This document shows, in pieces, positions 1-7,517 of a DNA stretch of 64,000 nucleotides (positions are counted from its first letter, which is position 1; the number at the start of each line of letters is the position of its first letter). Origin of the DNA: an uncultured Prevotella sp. (GTDB lineage: Bacteria; Bacteroidota; Bacteroidia; Bacteroidales; Bacteroidaceae); contig ONAE01000010.1 of NCBI GenBank assembly GCA_900315695.1, forward strand, positions 1-64,000. The letters are read 5' to 3'. The notes under the pieces are model-generated. The model had not been told where the DNA came from and ran no database searches. It was given only the letters and a program-made list of their open reading frames with translations. A program made the translations under genes and the position numbers.

Positions 1-1
1 T

Positions 2-187
2 CCCCTAATGGAGATTATCTCCGTCACTCGTGGAGATCATCCGAGTGACCCGTGGAGATTATCTCCCTCCATCAAAGGAATGATTCCTTTGCGGCCCGCT
101 GGCCTTGACCGCCATGAGGGAGAGAAATTAGTCGGTGGATATAGTACGGTCATCACCCAAGAGGATTACAAACAGGTAAAGAATTAG
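2..187 (+). CDS. possible C-terminal end of a protein cut by the window edge
   Basis: An open frame enters from the left edge and stops with TAG at 185-187. Its last third (EKLVGGYSTVITQEDYKQ, then VKN) reads like ordinary protein. The first third is encoded by a nested palindrome (10-66), which is odd for coding sequence. No family is recognised. The 8-bp inverted repeat at 194-228 just downstream could be its terminator. It could equally be non-coding repeat DNA that happens to be open for 62 codons. Confidence 0.3.
   Translation, partial: PLMEIISVTRGDHPSDPWRLSPSIKGMIPLRPAGLDRHEGEKLVGGYSTVITQEDYKQVKN
10..66. repeat. nested palindrome
   Basis: GGAGATTATCTCC occurs at 10-22 and again at 54-66 and is itself palindromic around its central base. 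Between the copies GTCACTCG (23-30) pairs with CGAGTGAC (42-49). The loop carries a third degenerate copy, GGAGATCATC (32-41). The whole unit can fold into one long hairpin with a 4-nt bulge. It may extend past the window edge. Confidence 0.6.
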
Positions 188-193
188 ATAACC

Positions 194-228
194 ATGGGCG
201 CAGAGGTGGCAGGCATTTTTGCGCCCAT
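194..228 (+). terminator. possible terminator after the edge ORF
   Basis: ATGGGCGC (194-201) and GCGCCCAT (221-228) form a perfect 8-bp stem with a 19-nt loop. The nearest T run (242-246) is too far away for a textbook terminator, so this is tentative. Confidence 0.3.
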
Positions 229-274
229 CGAATATAATGAGTTTTTACAACTCAGAAATAGACAGGTATGATGT

Positions 275-391
275 ATGATTATCTACAACGGCAACATCAC
301 CATCGAGATCGATCTCCTGCTGAGTGTCATCAACGTCAGCGTCCAAGCGGTTGATATCGTAAACAATCTACCCCAATTAAAGTTCGATTAA
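275..391 (+). CDS. possible small protein, 38 residues
   Basis: ATG at 275 opens a 38-codon frame ending TAA TAA. The product would start MIIYNGNITIEIDLLLSVIN and is rich in Ile, Val and Asn, without a clear signal peptide or membrane helix. No family is recognised, no promoter box was seen in front, and it sits alone in a gene-poor stretch. It is listed because it is the only coding-like frame there. Confidence 0.2.
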   Translation: MIIYNGNITIEIDLLLSVINVSVQAVDIVNNLPQLKFD

Positions 392-779
392 TAAACTTTA
401 CAAACTGACGTCTGAGATTCGCATGATATCCACCAATTCTAACTTGGGCTTCAAATATGCGAAATATGAGCCGTTTTGTAAACATTTGACTATCTGAGGC
501 TTACAAAACTGGCACTTTCTCGGACAAGAAAAAACATCCTAAAAAGTAGCTTTTTGCACCTCAAAAAGTTACTTTTTACTATTAATTCCAGCACTTTTTA
601 CCTTTAAATCTAGCACTTTTTCCCATTAATGGGAACATTTTTTCATAACTATGCAGTAAGTTTTCCATAGCCAAACACGTTGGAAGCATACCTTTTGCTC
701 GCATCTTCCCCTTTTTCTTTCCTAGGACATCCTATTCCGAAGTGTTAAATTCCAGTATAATTCCTTTACAAAGGATTTA
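392..779. other. gene-free intergenic stretch with palindromes
   Basis: No gene was seen. AAAAAGTAGCTTTTT (541-555) is followed by AAAAAGTTACTTTTT (563-577). They are reverse complements with one mismatch, so they can pair as a hairpin. AGCACTTTTT occurs twice (590-599 and 612-621). TTCCCATTAATGGGAA (620-635) is a perfect 16-bp palindrome followed by a T run (639-643), a terminator-like layout on the plus strand. No function can be assigned. Confidence 0.5.
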
Positions 780-1901
780 CTAATCCATACGGTTGCGGTA
801 ATCTTCGTAGGTAAAGGTGCGCAGGGTTTCGAGCGTGCCGTCTTGATGAAGCATGGCAATGGAGGGATGGGTAATACCATTGAAAGTATTGGTTTTCACG
901 GTCGTGTAATGAATCATGTCTTCGAAGATCACCTCCTCGCCAGGCTCCAGTTCATGTTCGAACTGCCAGTAGCCCATGAAATCGCCGCTCAGGCAGCTGT
1001 TGCCACCCAGACGATAGAGGTGAGCAATCTGTGGCGAGTGCTCATCGAAATGCTTGGCGCCACGCACCTCAGGATAGTAAGGCATCTCCAGACAATCAGG
1101 CATGTGACAGGTGAAGCTGACATCAAGGATAGCCGTCTGAATGCCCTTATCCTCCACCACATCCACTACGTGAGAAACGAGTGGTCCAGTCTTCCAGGCA
1201 AAGGCACTTCCCGGCTCAAGTATCACCTTCAGCCAAGGATAGCGCTGGTGGAATTTCTGCATCAGCGAGATGAGCAGACCGGTATCATAATCCTTGCGCG
1301 TCATGAGATGACCACCGCCAAAGTTGATCCACTCCAACTGAGGGAACCACCGCGAGAACTTAGCTTCGATATGCGCCAGCGTGCGCTCGAACACGTCTGC
1401 CCCACTCTCGCAATGGCAGTGACAATGGAAGCCCTTGATATCCTCAGGCAACTGCTCTGGCAGTTTGTCGGCAGAGATACCGAACCGTGTACCAGGGGCA
1501 CAGGGGTTATAGAGCAGCGTTTCCACCTCGGAATATTCGGGATTCACACGCAATCCTAGTGATACACCTGCCGCACGCTCGTGAAAATGCGCGTACTGCG
1601 ACAACGAGTTGAATGTAAGATGTGACGAGCAAGCCACAATCTGGTCGAACTCATCATCGGTATAGGCGGGTGAATAGGTATGGGCAGGTGCACCAAACTC
1701 CTCGTAAGCCAGACGAGCCTCAGACAATGAACTGGCTGTAGTGGAATAGATATACTCTCGGAAGATGGGGAACGTTTTCCAAAGGGCAAATGCCTTAAAA
1801 GCAAGGATAACCTCAATATCAGCTTTCGCCGCAATATCAGCGATAAGCTGGAGATTGCGGCGAAGCTTGGTTTCCTCTATAATATAAATAGGTGTAGCCA
1901 T
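780..1901 (-). CDS. nspC: carboxynorspermidine decarboxylase NspC
   Basis: PLP enzyme of the alanine-racemase fold that decarboxylates carboxynorspermidine/carboxyspermidine, the last step of the alternative (sym-)norspermidine/spermidine route. Seen: 373 residues; PLP lysine K36 in LAFKAFAL; a His/Cys run HCHCHCE at 159-165; GGG at 195-197; EPG at 229-231; C303 and D307 in SCLSGD, the catalytic cysteine motif of this fold. The start at 1901 overlaps the TAA of the upstream kinase gene by one base (TAATG), so the two are probably translated together. The partner carboxynorspermidine dehydrogenase is not in the window. Family assignment is firm; exact polyamine product is inferred. Confidence 0.93.
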   Translation of the reverse strand: MATPIYIIEETKLRRNLQLIADIAAKADIEVILAFKAFALWKTFPIFREYIYSTTASSLSEARLAYEEFGAPAHTYSPAYTDDEFDQIVACSSHLTFNSLSQYAHFHERAAGVSLGLRVNPEYSEVETLLYNPCAPGTRFGISADKLPEQLPEDIKGFHCHCHCESGADVFERTLAHIEAKFSRWFPQLEWINFGGGHLMTRKDYDTGLLISLMQKFHQRYPWLKVILEPGSAFAWKTGPLVSHVVDVVEDKGIQTAILDVSFTCHMPDCLEMPYYPEVRGAKHFDEHSPQIAHLYRLGGNSCLSGDFMGYWQFEHELEPGEEVIFEDMIHYTTVKTNTFNGITHPSIAMLHQDGTLETLRTFTYEDYRNRMD

Positions 1902-3046
1902 TATTCTTTCTTTAGCGGAACAAGTACACTGAATGTACTACCTTCACCTTCGACAGATTCTACAGTACAGTCGCCACCATTCTTTCGGGCAAAGTCCTGA
2001 CAGAGCTGGAGTCCGAGACCTGAGCCTTCTTCTCCGCCTGTGCCATAGGTGGTCTCTCCCTTATGGAAGATTGAGTCCAGACGGTCGGCAGCGATACCCA
2101 CACCATGGTCGCGCACGCTAATCTTTGCGAAGTCGCCCTCAGTCGTCATCAGGATGTCGATCGTGGATCCCTCTGGCGAGAACTTCACGGCATTCGACAT
2201 GAAGTTGCGCACCACCGTCTTTAGCATATCGTTATCAGCTCTGACAATGAGGGGCTCGCTGGTGCGCTCCAGGTTCAGCTTGATATTCTTGGTCTCGGCG
2301 ATCATCTCAAAGATATCCACCACACCTGGAATGATGTCGTTCAGGTCGAGATCCTGAGTCACCACAGTCAACTTACCTGTCTGGCTCTTGGTCCACTTCA
2401 GCAGGTTGTCAAGCAGGTCGTGTACCTCTTCCGACTCCTTGTTGGCCTTATCCAGCAACTCGTAGAGCTCTGGTCCGACTGTCTCTTTAGGTACGGATGC
2501 CACTACCAGATTCAACACCATACGGATACTTGCCATCGGTGAACGAAGATCGTGGGCTATCACAGAATACATTTTATCACGGTTACTTAACGTAGCTCGT
2601 AACTCAGAATTCTGCTTCTCAATAATACGCTTTGCAGCTACCAGAGAAATCTGTTGCATCACACGCATCACCAACTCTTCCTTGTTAAAAGGCTTTGTCA
2701 GGAAGTCATTTGCACCCACTTGGAAACCTTTTACCAGATCGGCAGGGGTGTTAAGAGCGGTCAGGAAGATGATAGGAATTTCTTTTGTCTCATCATCTTT
2801 CTTCAGGATTACAGCAGTATCGAAACCACTAATATCAGGCATCATCACGTCCAACAAAATCAGATCGGGATGCTCTTTCTTTGCCATCTCGATACATGAG
2901 GTACCATTGTTCGCTGTGCACACCTGAAACTTCTCGTTAGTCAAAAGGATCTTCAACAACAAGACGTTACTGACCACATCATCGACAATAAGTATCTTAT
3001 ACTCACTTCGGTTTATCTTTGATTCTAAAGTCTCTCCGGCGTCCAT
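1901..3046 (-). CDS. receiver-histidine kinase signalling protein
   Basis: Cytoplasmic two-component protein with the domains reversed relative to classical hybrids: an N-terminal receiver (D66 in LILLDVMMPD, switch TAL, KPF), a short helical linker, then a histidine kinase with H165 in HDLRSP, N box NFMSNAVKFS, G boxes DHGVGI and GSGLGL. It has no membrane segment or sensor domain, so it probably integrates phosphoryl signals from another kinase. The frame is open to an ATG at 3070, but a -33/-7 promoter (3096-3098, 3068-3075) covers that codon; the next ATG at 3046 gives 381 residues. It is translationally coupled to nspC, which suggests a shared regulon. Target unknown. Confidence 0.88.
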   Translation of the reverse strand: MDAGETLESKINRSEYKILIVDDVVSNVLLLKILLTNEKFQVCTANNGTSCIEMAKKEHPDLILLDVMMPDISGFDTAVILKKDDETKEIPIIFLTALNTPADLVKGFQVGANDFLTKPFNKEELVMRVMQQISLVAAKRIIEKQNSELRATLSNRDKMYSVIAHDLRSPMASIRMVLNLVVASVPKETVGPELYELLDKANKESEEVHDLLDNLLKWTKSQTGKLTVVTQDLDLNDIIPGVVDIFEMIAETKNIKLNLERTSEPLIVRADNDMLKTVVRNFMSNAVKFSPEGSTIDILMTTEGDFAKISVRDHGVGIAADRLDSIFHKGETTYGTGGEEGSGLGLQLCQDFARKNGGDCTVESVEGEGSTFSVLVPLKKE

Positions 3047-3067
3047 ATATAGTGATAATATTTTGTG

Positions 3068-3098
3068 CAAAAATAATGCAATAATTTGAATCTACCAA
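3068..3098 (-). promoter_or_regulatory. promoter of kinase-nspC operon
   Basis: On the minus strand TTG (3096-3098) lies 20 nt before TATTTTTG (3068-3075), matching the Bacteroidetes -33/-7 consensus. The spacer contains most of the hairpin at 3077-3107. Confidence 0.6.
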
Positions 3099-3107
3099 AT
3101 TATTGCA
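3077..3107 (-). terminator. carB terminator, overlapping the next promoter
   Basis: TGCAATAATTTG (3077-3088) and CAAATTATTGCA (3096-3107) form a perfect 12-bp stem with a 7-nt loop. On the minus strand it is followed by TTATTTTTG. It lies 26 nt past the carB stop. The same bases hold the -33 element and spacer of the downstream promoter. Confidence 0.65.
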
Positions 3108-3132
3108 CCATTTTTTAACTAAAAAGCCTATT

Positions 3133-6100
3133 TCACTTATATTCTGCCCATGATTTGATACCAATTGCATCAAGTTTGACAGTACAGAAAGCATGAATAA
3201 AGGCACTTGCCAAGCGACTGTTAGTGATCAGTGGAACATTCAAATCGATGGCAGCACGCCGAATCTTATAGCCATTTGTCAACTCGTGAGTGGTGAGATT
3301 CTTGGGGATATTCACCACCATATCGATCTGATGCTGATGCAAGAGATCGAGGGCTTTGGGGGCATCAGAGTCGTCCTGAACATCTGAAGGCCAGAGGACG
3401 CGGGTATTCGCGATGCCATTCTCGGTCAGATACTTCGAAGTACCACCCGTAGCATAAAGCTGATAGCCATGACCTACCAGCATGCGGGCTGCATCGAGCA
3501 TCTCGGCTTTCTGCTTAGCAGAACCTGTAGAGAGTAACACAGACTTCTTAGGAATACGATGACCTACAGAGAGCATGGCCTTCAGCAAGGCGGTATCCGT
3601 ATTGTCGCCGATACATCCCACTTCTCCTGTTGACGCCATATCCACGCCTAACACAGGATCAGCTTTCTGAAGGCGGTTGAAGCTGAACTGCGAAGCCTTG
3701 ATGCCCACATAGTCAAGATCGAAGAGGTTCTTATGCGGACGTTCCACAGGAAGACCCAGCATCACCTTGGTGGCCAGATCGATGAAATTCAGCTTTAATA
3801 CTTTCGACACAAAGGGGAACGAACGGGAGGCTCGGAGGTTACACTCAATCACAAGAATGTCATTATCACGAGCCATATACTGAATATTGAAAGGACCATT
3901 GATATGCAAGGCTTTCGCTATCTGACGCGAGATGCGCTTGATGCGGCGAACCGTCTCTACATACAGCTTTTGCGGAGGGAACTGGATCGTAGCATCACCC
4001 GAATGTACGCCGGCAAACTCGATATGCTCAGAGATGGCATAAGCCAGGATCTCACCATCCTTAGCCACAGCATCCATCTCTATCTCCTTGGCATGTTCGA
4101 TAAATTTCGATACGACGACAGGATGATCTTCTGACACGTTAGCTGCTAACTGCAGGAACTTCTCCAGCTCTTCTTTGTTGGAACAGACATTCATGGCAGC
4201 ACCAGAGAGCACATAAGAAGGACGCACCAATACGGGGAATCCTACTTTTTCCACAAACTTGTCGATATCCTCCATCGATGTCAAAGCCGACCATTCTGGT
4301 TGATTCACTCCAATCTCATTCAGCATCTGCGAGAACTTGGCACGATCCTCAGCGCCATCGATATCCACTGCCTGAGTACCCAAGATGTTCACATGTTGCT
4401 CATCCAGATACATCGCCAGATTGTTAGGTATCTGACCACCCGTAGAGACAATCACACCATGTGGCTGTTCCATATCGATGATATCCAACACACGTTCAAA
4501 AGTCAGTTCATCGAAATACAAACGGTCGCACATGTCATAATCGGTAGAGACAGTCTCGGGATTATAATTAATCATCACACTACGCCAACCCTCCTTGCGG
4601 ATTGTGTTCAATGCCTGTACACCACACCAGTCGAACTCTACCGACGAACCGATGCGATAAGCTCCAGAACCCAATACGATGATGCTCTTCTTATCATTCT
4701 CATATTGGATATCATGAGCCACACCAGAATAAGTAACATATAGATAATTCGTCTGTGCCGGATACTCAGCTGCCAGTGTATCAATCTGTTTCACGACAGG
4801 CAAGATACCGAACTGCTTTCTGCGGTTGCGAACCAGCAGAAGGGCCTTGTGCATGTTCACAATCTCGCCCTCTAATCCTATGGCGCGGGCTATCTGGAAA
4901 TCAGTAAAGCCATAGATCTTTGCCTCACGAAGTAGCTCGGCTTCCAATGTGTTGATGTTCTGTTTCTTAAGACGTTCGTCGATATCAATGATGTGCTTTA
5001 GTTTCTCGAGGAACCACTTGTCAATCTTTGTCAATTCATGAATACGATCGATGGTGTATTCTGGTAGATGCATTGCTTTTGAGATAACGAAGATACGCTT
5101 GTCGGTAGGTTCACGAAGGGCTGCGTCAATATCGGCAATCTTCAGTTCCTTGTTCTCCACATAGCCATGCATGCCCTGACCGATCATACGGAGACCTTTC
5201 TGGATTGCTTCCTCAAAGGTGCGTCCTATCGCCATTACCTCGCCCACACTCTTCATACTTGAGCCCAGTTCCTTATCTACACCATGGAACTTAGAAAGAT
5301 CCCAACGAGGAATCTTACAAACCACATAGTCGAGTGCTGGCTCAAAGAAAGCGCTGGTGGTCTTCGTCACCGAGTTCTTCAGTTCGAAAAGTCCGTAGCC
5401 CATACCCAATTTAGCGGCAACGAAAGCCAAGGGATAGCCTGTGGCCTTTGATGCCAAGGCGGAGCTTCTGGAAAGACGGGCATTCACCTCGATGACACGA
5501 TAATCTTCCGACTGAGGATCGAAAGCATACTGCACATTACATTCACCGACAATACCTATATGGCGGATGATTTTGATAGCTAACGCACGGAGCTTATGAT
5601 ATTCTGAATTGGTAAGCGTCTGCGATGGGGCGATGACAATCGACTCTCCGGTATGGATTCCCAGCGGATCGAAGTTCTCCATGTTACAAACGGTGATACA
5701 GTTGTCATAACGGTCACGCACCACCTCATATTCAATCTCCTTCCAACCCTTCAATGATTTCTCAACCAATACCTGTGGAGAGAAGGCGAAGGCTTTCTCA
5801 GCCAGTTTATCAAGTTCCTCCTCATTATCGCAGAAGCCAGAACCTAAACCTCCCAGTGCATATGCAGCACGCAGGATCACTGGATAGCCCAGTGTCTTAG
5901 CAGCTTCTCTTGCATCCACAATATTATCACAAGCCTGACTCTTGATGGTTTTCACACCAATCTCATCAAGTTTCTTCACAAAGAGTTCACGATCCTCAGT
6001 ATCCATGATGGCCTGTACAGGTGTACCCAGTACTTTCACGCCATATTTCTCTAAGACTCCATTCTGATAAAGTTCCACACCACAGTTGAGAGCTGTCTGT

Positions 6101-6372
6101 CCACCAAAAGCCAATAAGATACCATCCGGACGTTCTTTCTCAATGACACGTTCAACGAAATAAGGTTGTACAGGCAGGAAATAGATCTCGTCAGCCACCC
6201 CTTCTGAGGTCTGCACAGTGGCAATGTTGGGATTTATGAGTACGGTTTTGATTCCCTCCTCACGCAAGGCTTTCAAAGCTTGTGAACCACTATAATCAAA
6301 CTCTCCGGCCTCACCGATCTTCAAGGCGCCGGAACCTAATAATAGGACTTTCTTGATATTGCTGTCTCTCAT
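3133..6372 (-). CDS. carB: carbamoyl-phosphate synthase large subunit
   Basis: Makes carbamoyl phosphate from bicarbonate, two ATP and ammonia delivered by CarA, for pyrimidine and arginine synthesis. 1079 residues, the full family length. Seen: two homologous ATP-grasp halves (about 1-400 and 550-940), each opening with a nucleotide-fold repeat (VLLLGSGALKIGEAGEFDYS and IIVLGSGAYRIGSSVEFDW), an oligomerisation segment between them, and a C-terminal MGS-like allosteric domain (ATGGTSKYL near 1000). The start overlaps the carA stop by 4 nt (ATGA). A 12-bp hairpin ends the transcript just downstream. Confidence 0.98.
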   Translation of the reverse strand: MRDSNIKKVLLLGSGALKIGEAGEFDYSGSQALKALREEGIKTVLINPNIATVQTSEGVADEIYFLPVQPYFVERVIEKERPDGILLAFGGQTALNCGVELYQNGVLEKYGVKVLGTPVQAIMDTEDRELFVKKLDEIGVKTIKSQACDNIVDAREAAKTLGYPVILRAAYALGGLGSGFCDNEEELDKLAEKAFAFSPQVLVEKSLKGWKEIEYEVVRDRYDNCITVCNMENFDPLGIHTGESIVIAPSQTLTNSEYHKLRALAIKIIRHIGIVGECNVQYAFDPQSEDYRVIEVNARLSRSSALASKATGYPLAFVAAKLGMGYGLFELKNSVTKTTSAFFEPALDYVVCKIPRWDLSKFHGVDKELGSSMKSVGEVMAIGRTFEEAIQKGLRMIGQGMHGYVENKELKIADIDAALREPTDKRIFVISKAMHLPEYTIDRIHELTKIDKWFLEKLKHIIDIDERLKKQNINTLEAELLREAKIYGFTDFQIARAIGLEGEIVNMHKALLLVRNRRKQFGILPVVKQIDTLAAEYPAQTNYLYVTYSGVAHDIQYENDKKSIIVLGSGAYRIGSSVEFDWCGVQALNTIRKEGWRSVMINYNPETVSTDYDMCDRLYFDELTFERVLDIIDMEQPHGVIVSTGGQIPNNLAMYLDEQHVNILGTQAVDIDGAEDRAKFSQMLNEIGVNQPEWSALTSMEDIDKFVEKVGFPVLVRPSYVLSGAAMNVCSNKEELEKFLQLAANVSEDHPVVVSKFIEHAKEIEMDAVAKDGEILAYAISEHIEFAGVHSGDATIQFPPQKLYVETVRRIKRISRQIAKALHINGPFNIQYMARDNDILVIECNLRASRSFPFVSKVLKLNFIDLATKVMLGLPVERPHKNLFDLDYVGIKASQFSFNRLQKADPVLGVDMASTGEVGCIGDNTDTALLKAMLSVGHRIPKKSVLLSTGSAKQKAEMLDAARMLVGHGYQLYATGGTSKYLTENGIANTRVLWPSDVQDDSDAPKALDLLHQHQIDMVVNIPKNLTTHELTNGYKIRRAAIDLNVPLITNSRLASAFIHAFCTVKLDAIGIKSWAEYK

Positions 6373-7442
6373 AATGTCTCAATAAAACGGTCAAACATAA
6401 ATTCAGTATCAACAGGACCTGAGCAGGCCTCAGGATGGAACTGGGATGAGAACCAGGGATTAGTCTGATGACGGATGCCCTCGTTGGAACCGTCGTTCAT
6501 ATTCACAAACAGTTCTCGCCAGTCATTACCAAGGGTTGCCGCATCTACGGCATAACCATGATTCTGTGAAGTCACGTAACAACGGTTAGTGCCTACCTCA
6601 CGTACAGGTTGGTTATGGGAGCGATGACCATATTTCAGTTTATAGATCGTAGCTCCACCAGCCTTTGCCAGCAATTGGTTACCCATGCAGATACCACAGA
6701 TAGGCTTGCGTGAGGCAGACATTTGTTTCCTCAATACCTCTACAGCATCTACGCATCTGTCAGGATCGCCAGGGCCGTTTGCCAAGAACACCCCATCAAA
6801 TTGCATATCGGTATAATCGTAATTCCAAGGTACTCGGATTACTTCTACGCCACGACGTACCAGACAACGGATAATATTATGTTTTACGCCACAATCTACA
6901 AGCACCACTTTCTTACCAGCACCTTCGTTATAACGGACGACATCCTTACAGCTTACCTTATCCACCCAGTTGATGCTGCCGTAGTCAATGGCTTCAGGCG
7001 CTTCCTGAATATCATCAAACTCCAGATGCCCCATCATCACACCATGCTCACGTAACACCTTTGTCAACTGGCGGGTATCAATACCAGTAACACCAGGTAC
7101 CTGTTCACGCTTAAGCCAATCGCCAAGACTCTCATTAGCGTTCCAGTGAGAATAGGCCTCGCTATAGTCACTGACGATAATGGCCGAAGCATAAATCTTG
7201 TCGCTTTCCATATAGGTAGCAATACCATCTGTCTCCATCGTGAAGGGAGGCACGCCATAGTTTCCAACTAAGGGATAGGTAAGCGTCATCAACTGACCTG
7301 CATAACTGGGATCTGTCAGACTCTCGGGATAACCCATCATCGCCGTGTTGAACACGACTTCGCCTGCCACTGGTTTTTCAAAGCCGAAGCTCTTGCCCTT
7401 GAATGTTGTTCCGTCTTGCAGAACGAGTGTCACATCTTTCAT
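6369..7442 (-). CDS. carA: carbamoyl-phosphate synthase small subunit
   Basis: Glutaminase subunit of carbamoyl-phosphate synthase. 357 residues: an N-terminal CPSase_sm domain (LTYPLVGNYGVP), then a class I glutamine amidotransferase with nucleophile Cys in CGICMGNQLL and the His/Glu pair in SQFHPEACSGP. It overlaps carB by 4 nt. It lies 75 nt after glmS, beyond that gene's terminator; no clear promoter box was found in the gap, so some read-through from glmS may feed carAB. Confidence 0.98.
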   Translation of the reverse strand: MKDVTLVLQDGTTFKGKSFGFEKPVAGEVVFNTAMMGYPESLTDPSYAGQLMTLTYPLVGNYGVPPFTMETDGIATYMESDKIYASAIIVSDYSEAYSHWNANESLGDWLKREQVPGVTGIDTRQLTKVLREHGVMMGHLEFDDIQEAPEAIDYGSINWVDKVSCKDVVRYNEGAGKKVVLVDCGVKHNIIRCLVRRGVEVIRVPWNYDYTDMQFDGVFLANGPGDPDRCVDAVEVLRKQMSASRKPICGICMGNQLLAKAGGATIYKLKYGHRSHNQPVREVGTNRCYVTSQNHGYAVDAATLGNDWRELFVNMNDGSNEGIRHQTNPWFSSQFHPEACSGPVDTEFMFDRFIETL

Positions 7443-7479
7443 CTTTTCTATTTATCTCTTTTCTATCTTTTTCAAAAAG

Positions 7480-7512
7480 AAGGGCGAAACGTCTATAAAA
7501 CGAATCGCCCTT
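7480..7512 (-). terminator. glmS terminator
   Basis: AAGGGCGA (7480-7487) pairs with TCGCCCTT (7505-7512), a perfect 8-bp stem. Read on the minus strand it is followed by CTTTTTG. It starts 5 nt after the glmS stop codon and 38 nt before carA. Confidence 0.65.
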
Positions 7513-7517
7513 ACCAC

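Noticed and set aside
843..1559. 238-codon frame on plus inside nspC
   Set aside because: Antisense shadow of a gene with clear family motifs; no promoter, no recognisable product.
7443..7517. Riboswitch in front of carA or glmS ribozyme
   Set aside because: Only a simple terminator hairpin is present; no conserved core seen.
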